Source: Lepidostoma basale
Taxonomy: Eukaryota > Arthropoda > Insecta > Trichoptera > Lepidostomatidae
DNA length: 64,000 nucleotides
Direction: 5' to 3'
NCBI GenBank assembly: GCA_022606425.2
Contig: JAHDVF020000524.1
Span: 806,001 to 870,000, forward strand
The position numbers were made by a program, and so were the translations under genes. Below are positions 60,971-64,000 of this stretch, piece by piece. Under the pieces are notes generated by a model, which ran no database searches, had not been told where the DNA came from, and worked only from the letters and a program-made list of their open reading frames with translations. Each line of letters starts with the position of its first letter. Within the stretch, counting starts at the first letter, position 1.

Positions 60971-61365
60971 TGGTCTTATTCTCTTTTGCCTAGTGAGTAA
61001 AGTACACTACCATAGCGAAAAATCCTGGTAAAATCCATATCATATTTTCGATTGATATCACAAATGTGATCAGTAACACGTTCAACAAATATATTTCCCA
61101 TAGTTATTCACAAGTGCTTACATGATAAATTGAAAAAAGCCTAATTAATCCAAACGTTTATAAAAATGCCTCTATATTAATTATTATGAGTACAGCCAAC
61201 TCCATAAGGCAACAGGTAACTCATATAAAAGGATTTTCTACGAATCACTGTTGTAGCAGAAAAACTGTGGTCATTATTTCATTGGCTAATGAGACATACG
61301 CTTTACAAGAACTGTTCGAGACACAACAGGGACAGCACGTGAAATTTGATGGATGCGCCACACTA
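60971..61365. other. no recognised family
   Basis: A 61-codon plus-strand frame (61186-61371; words HIKGFSTNHCCSRKT) has no clear family. Confidence 0.3.
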
Positions 61366-61368
61366 CAA

Positions 61369-61440
61369 TGAAACGCATGGTGAAGAAAGAATGCTTAGAA
61401 AGTATACATTAACGATGTTAATGGAGTAGGGAGTCGTGGA
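61369..61440 (+). mobile_element. LINE A scrap (TTG subfamily)
   Basis: AAAGTATACATTAACGATGT and GGAGTAGGGAGTCGTGGA: the YINDVNGVRSR-like part only. Confidence 0.5.
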
Positions 61441-61681
61441 ATAAGTTTAAATTCACATTGATTATGATATGTTATAATTTCCGATCTGATAATGATTTTT
61501 TTATTTATTAAATCGCTGTTTAAACAATAAGAAACGTTAACATATTCAAAAAAATAATATTGTTTTTTGAAATTTCTTTATAAATAATTAAAATAAATGT
61601 TAGTGTCTTCGACCAGTTTTGGCAGCTCGCTGACACAAAGACACATGAGTTGTTTTTAACTAAAAATGTAATATTTCTCTT

Positions 61682-61895
61682 TTTCTTTTTTATGTTCTTT
61701 GTAAATACAACACTAACATTAAAAAAAAAATTACATAGACATTTTTCGGACAACCAGTCCTTCAGTGATACATATTATAAAGGTACATATTTAAAATATT
61801 ATAAAATTGTTTTCATGATCTGACAGATGTTATAAATTTTTATAACATCTGTCAGATCATGTTAACAATTTTATAATATTTTAAATATGTATATA
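61682..61895. repeat. HH-3 element with long arms
   Basis: Minus core 61733-61768: CTGAAGG (3 bases deleted), GGAC/GTCC hairpin, GAAA, AATG, TC. To its right a separate inverted repeat about 61785-61890 has arms TCATGATCTGACAGATGTTA / TAACATCTGTCAGATCATG around an A/T loop. Confidence 0.65.
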
Positions 61896-62640
61896 TGAGG
61901 AACACCAGAATAATAGAGATGTGTGAGGCTGGGGATATTATAAGATGGACTGGTGTTCACATGTCCAAATAACGGATACTACCAGATTCCACTTTATTAC
62001 AATGGGAATAATTATAATCAGTCTCACGGGACTCGTCCTCATAAAAGATAAAACAAACAAACAAAACCATCACGCCGTTTCCCCGCAGGGGTAGGCAGAG
62101 AGAATGGACCGCCACACTACTCTATCCTGGCACACCTCTCTAGCTTCCTCCACATTCATACATCGAGTCATACACGCACGTCGATTTTTCCGGCTTCTGA
62201 CATGACCAACTTTTAATATTTGATTAATTTGGTCATGCCATGTTTCCCTCGGTCTACCTCGACTCCTTACTCCATTTACATTGTTAACGTATACTTTTTT
62301 AACCATTCTTTCTTCACCCATGCGCTCCATATGTCCGAACCAACGAAGCGAACCTTTCATAATTTTGTTCATAATACCTTCTTTCGCTCTACACTCCTTC
62401 CTAATATCAGCATTTGAGATTCTGTCGTACATCGTTCTACCACACATACGTCTTAGGGACCTCATCTCTACCGCATTTATTCTGCTCTCATCTTTCTTCT
62501 GCCAGTTCCATGCTTCGCTTCCATACATAAGGATAAACTCAAATAAGATAAACTCAAATATGGAAGGACAGCTTTAAATTCACCTCAGAGGAGGAGCAAC
62601 CCTCTCGATAACAACAGGTCTATAGCAAGATATAGATATA
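61893..62640 (+). mobile_element. LINE B 3' fragment interrupted by LINE A
   Basis: LINE B runs from 61893 (GAGGAACACCAGAATAATAG) to about 62050 (GGACTCGTCCTCATAAAAGA), is broken by the LINE A copy at 62053-62533, and resumes at about 62548 (ATATGGAAGGACAGCTTT) to the AGCAACCCTCTC trailer at 62610. Compared with the uninterrupted copy at 13240-13340 the join is exact apart from a duplicated AAATAAGATAAACTC-like target. Confidence 0.7.
62053..62533 (-). mobile_element. LINE A 3' fragment, 152-codon frame intact (TTG-type)
   Basis: Minus strand, tail mirrored as AAACAAACAAACAAAACC. The frame 62528-62070 is uninterrupted: MYGSEAWNWQKKDES, MRSLRRMCGRTMYDRIS, SLRWFGHMERMGEERM, NGVRSRGRPRETWHDQ, RACMTRCMNVEEAREVCQ, SAYPCGETA. 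It sits inside LINE B and is younger than that copy. Confidence 0.85.
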
Positions 62641-62885
62641 GAATAAGAAAAATACGGTTATTTATTAATTAATTAAAATTGTTACGTAAAATTAAGAGCG
62701 TGTGCCACTGGGCTCATGTATTTCTCGTTAACTGGTGTAATTGCAGTGCGAGTTGAACCGAAATAATAATTAGGAACTTCTTGTGGCAGGAAGGAGAAGA
62801 ACATTTAACGTGATTGCAGGAGATTGAATCATTTCGTAGATCTTTCTGGAATAAGTGGTCATGGTCAAGGGTGGCTCATGAACAT
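62641..62885. other. no recognisable feature
   Basis: Mixed DNA. Confidence 0.4.
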
Positions 62886-62889
62886 TTAA

Positions 62890-63000
62890 AATATGTATTT
62901 GTTGTTTCTTGAACAATGATGTTAATATCCATATTAAATAATAAAAACGAACGAAATATTCTGTTATCCAGAAGTTTTATTTGAAATACTTTGAAATTTA
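62890..63000 (-). repeat. HH-6 half element
   Basis: Mirrored trailer (CTTGAACAATGATGTTAATA) and ATCCAGAAGTTTTATTTGAA. Confidence 0.45.
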
Positions 63001-63169
63001 AAAAATAAAAAAATGGTAAATATTATTAACAGCCAATTTATTCTTATGTTCGAACGCGTTTTCCCTACTCCAACTTAAATCGTAATTAGTTTAAATTCAC
63101 CCCCACCCTTAGACATAACTCCATTACATTTTAGTATATATGACGTTTCTGTTTCAATTTATTGTGGAT

Positions 63170-63220
63170 ATTTGTACATTGAAAAAGGTTGGGTCACAAC
63201 CAAATCATGTCTGTACAACG
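63170..63220 (+). ncRNA. hammerhead-like motif HH-5, best stem I
   Basis: TTGAAAA (63179-63185), extra A, perfect stem II GGTTG/CAACC (63187-63191 with 63197-63201), AAAT where GAAA is expected, CATG (63206-63209), TC (63210-63211). Stem I is perfect over five pairs: GTACA (63174-63178) with TGTAC (63212-63216). Core changes at C3, G8 and G12 make activity unlikely. Confidence 0.5.
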
Positions 63221-63264
63221 CCATAAATTTATCAAAAAAAATTTAAATATTCAAAATATGTATT

Positions 63265-63375
63265 TTATTTTATAGGAACGATGCATTTGATAACGTCTTA
63301 ACAAAGTGAAACATGCCATTCTCACCAAATAAAATAAAATTTCTAGATAACAAACTATTTTTATCGTATTGTTTT
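63265..63375 (+). repeat. HH-6 right half
   Basis: Core 63291-63322: TTGATAA, C, GTCTT...AAGT hairpin, GAAA, CATG, CC; followed by AAATTTCTAGATAACAAACT. Confidence 0.55.
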
Positions 63376-63573
63376 TTTGAAATAAGCATGTTTCACTAGG
63401 GGGTGCAAGTTTAAAAAAATAAAAGTTTGATATTTTTTTTTGAAAACGATGTATTATATATTTTTTTTTCTAATATTACAAACATTCTTCCTCAATGTAG
63501 GATATTGAAAATTAAAGTTTAAATTGTAATTGAATAATATCAAAAAATAAATAAAAATTTAATCCACAAAATA

Positions 63574-63820
63574 ATAAACACCACTTTATTTGGTAGCACC
63601 AACCGGTTTCGCTCCCTTCGTCAGGGTGAGAGAGTAAACTGTTTACTCTCTAACATTCAATGTACTCTCTAACAGTTTACCCACTCACCCTGACGAAGGG
63701 AGCGAAACCGATTGGTGTTACCAAATAAAGTGGTGTTTATACAAATTACTAAAATTGTATTTTGATTTTATTTAACAATGTCACAACACAAATAAGTGCT
63801 CAATACGAAAGTTGACATGG
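63574..63820. repeat. HH-4 inverted pair
   Basis: Arms 63574-63643 and 63671-63740, nearly complementary; spacer 27 bp. Plus core 63686-63717: CTGACGA, deleted stem II (AGGGAGC only), GAAA, CCGA, TT, with stem I CACC/GGTG perfect. The minus arm has CCGG. The trailer with CACAACACAAATAAGTGCTC follows at 63780. Confidence 0.75.
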
Positions 63821-63832
63821 TGCCTATCCGAA

Positions 63833-64000
63833 AGAGATAAACGGAGACTAGGGGCTTTTGAGATGTGGTCCTATAGAAGACTATTAGGAGTTTCCTGGAG
63901 AGATCACATCACGAATGAGGAGGTTCTTCAAAGAATCGAAGGAGGAAGGCACCTGCTCAGGACCTTCTCCGAAAGGCGTGCACAATGGATTGGCCATGTG
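63833..64000 (+). mobile_element. LINE C RT C-terminal part, runs off the window
   Basis: An open frame to the window end: RRLGAFEMWSYRRLLGVSW, RDHITNEEVLQRIEGGRHLL, RTFSERRAQWIGHV. It is the same region as in LINE C at 29150 and 50347, without stops here. The 3' end lies beyond 64000. Confidence 0.8.

Overview
This window is animal, almost certainly insect, nuclear DNA. It is AT-rich and has no long uninterrupted cellular gene. Nearly everything recognisable is transposable-element debris: many 5'-truncated copies of several LINE families, tRNA-derived SINEs, a decayed piggyBac-like element with a mariner-like fragment inside it, small foldback elements, and a large population of short elements built around hammerhead-ribozyme-like motifs. 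The LINE proteins resemble families common in insects, Lepidoptera included, but I cannot fix the order from sequence alone. There is no prokaryotic organisation: no operons, ribosome binding sites or CRISPR.

Layout. 1-9.5 kb: LINE family A (3' tail of TTAG or TTG repeats), one LINE B remnant, foldback hammerhead elements, and a cluster of a 12-bp motif at 5.03-5.28 kb. 9.5-20 kb: more LINE A and B, including a LINE B copy between 111-bp direct repeats, a tRNA-derived SINE, a MITE, and an unassigned 1.3-kb region at 14.5-15.8 kb. 20-35 kb: LINE A, LINE C, SINEs, several hammerhead-element pairs, and the longest open frame (31524-32510), a reverse-transcriptase C-terminal half. 35-45 kb: LINE D and E, RTE-type and CR1-type 3' ends, foldback elements. 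45-51 kb: the best candidates for host exons (46303-46576 and 47651-47755, minus strand, good splice sites, compatible phase), then a head-to-head LINE C palindrome. 51-64 kb: a near-perfect 190-bp-arm palindrome, the piggyBac/mariner composite, and more LINE A, B, SINE and hammerhead elements. The window ends inside a LINE C copy.

The most interesting content is the hammerhead population. At least ten families with little sequence in common share one skeleton: a CTGANGA-like box, usually one extra base, a hairpin (stem II), GAAA, a 4-8 base self-complementary word (CATG, CCGG, CAGCTG, CAAATTTG and variants), then TC or TT, and in several families a short helix joining the two flanks. This is the type I hammerhead architecture with a minimal stem III known from Penelope-like elements and retrozymes. 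Most families also occur as head-to-head inverted pairs. No matching Penelope-like polymerase is visible, so these look non-autonomous.

How the parts relate: LINE A probably mobilises SINE-B, which carries the LINE A 3' end. Several LINE insertions are bounded by unusually long direct repeats. If a host gene is present, it runs on the minus strand with introns filled by this material. Family labels (LINE A-E, SINE-A/B, HH-1 to HH-12) are working names of this annotation.
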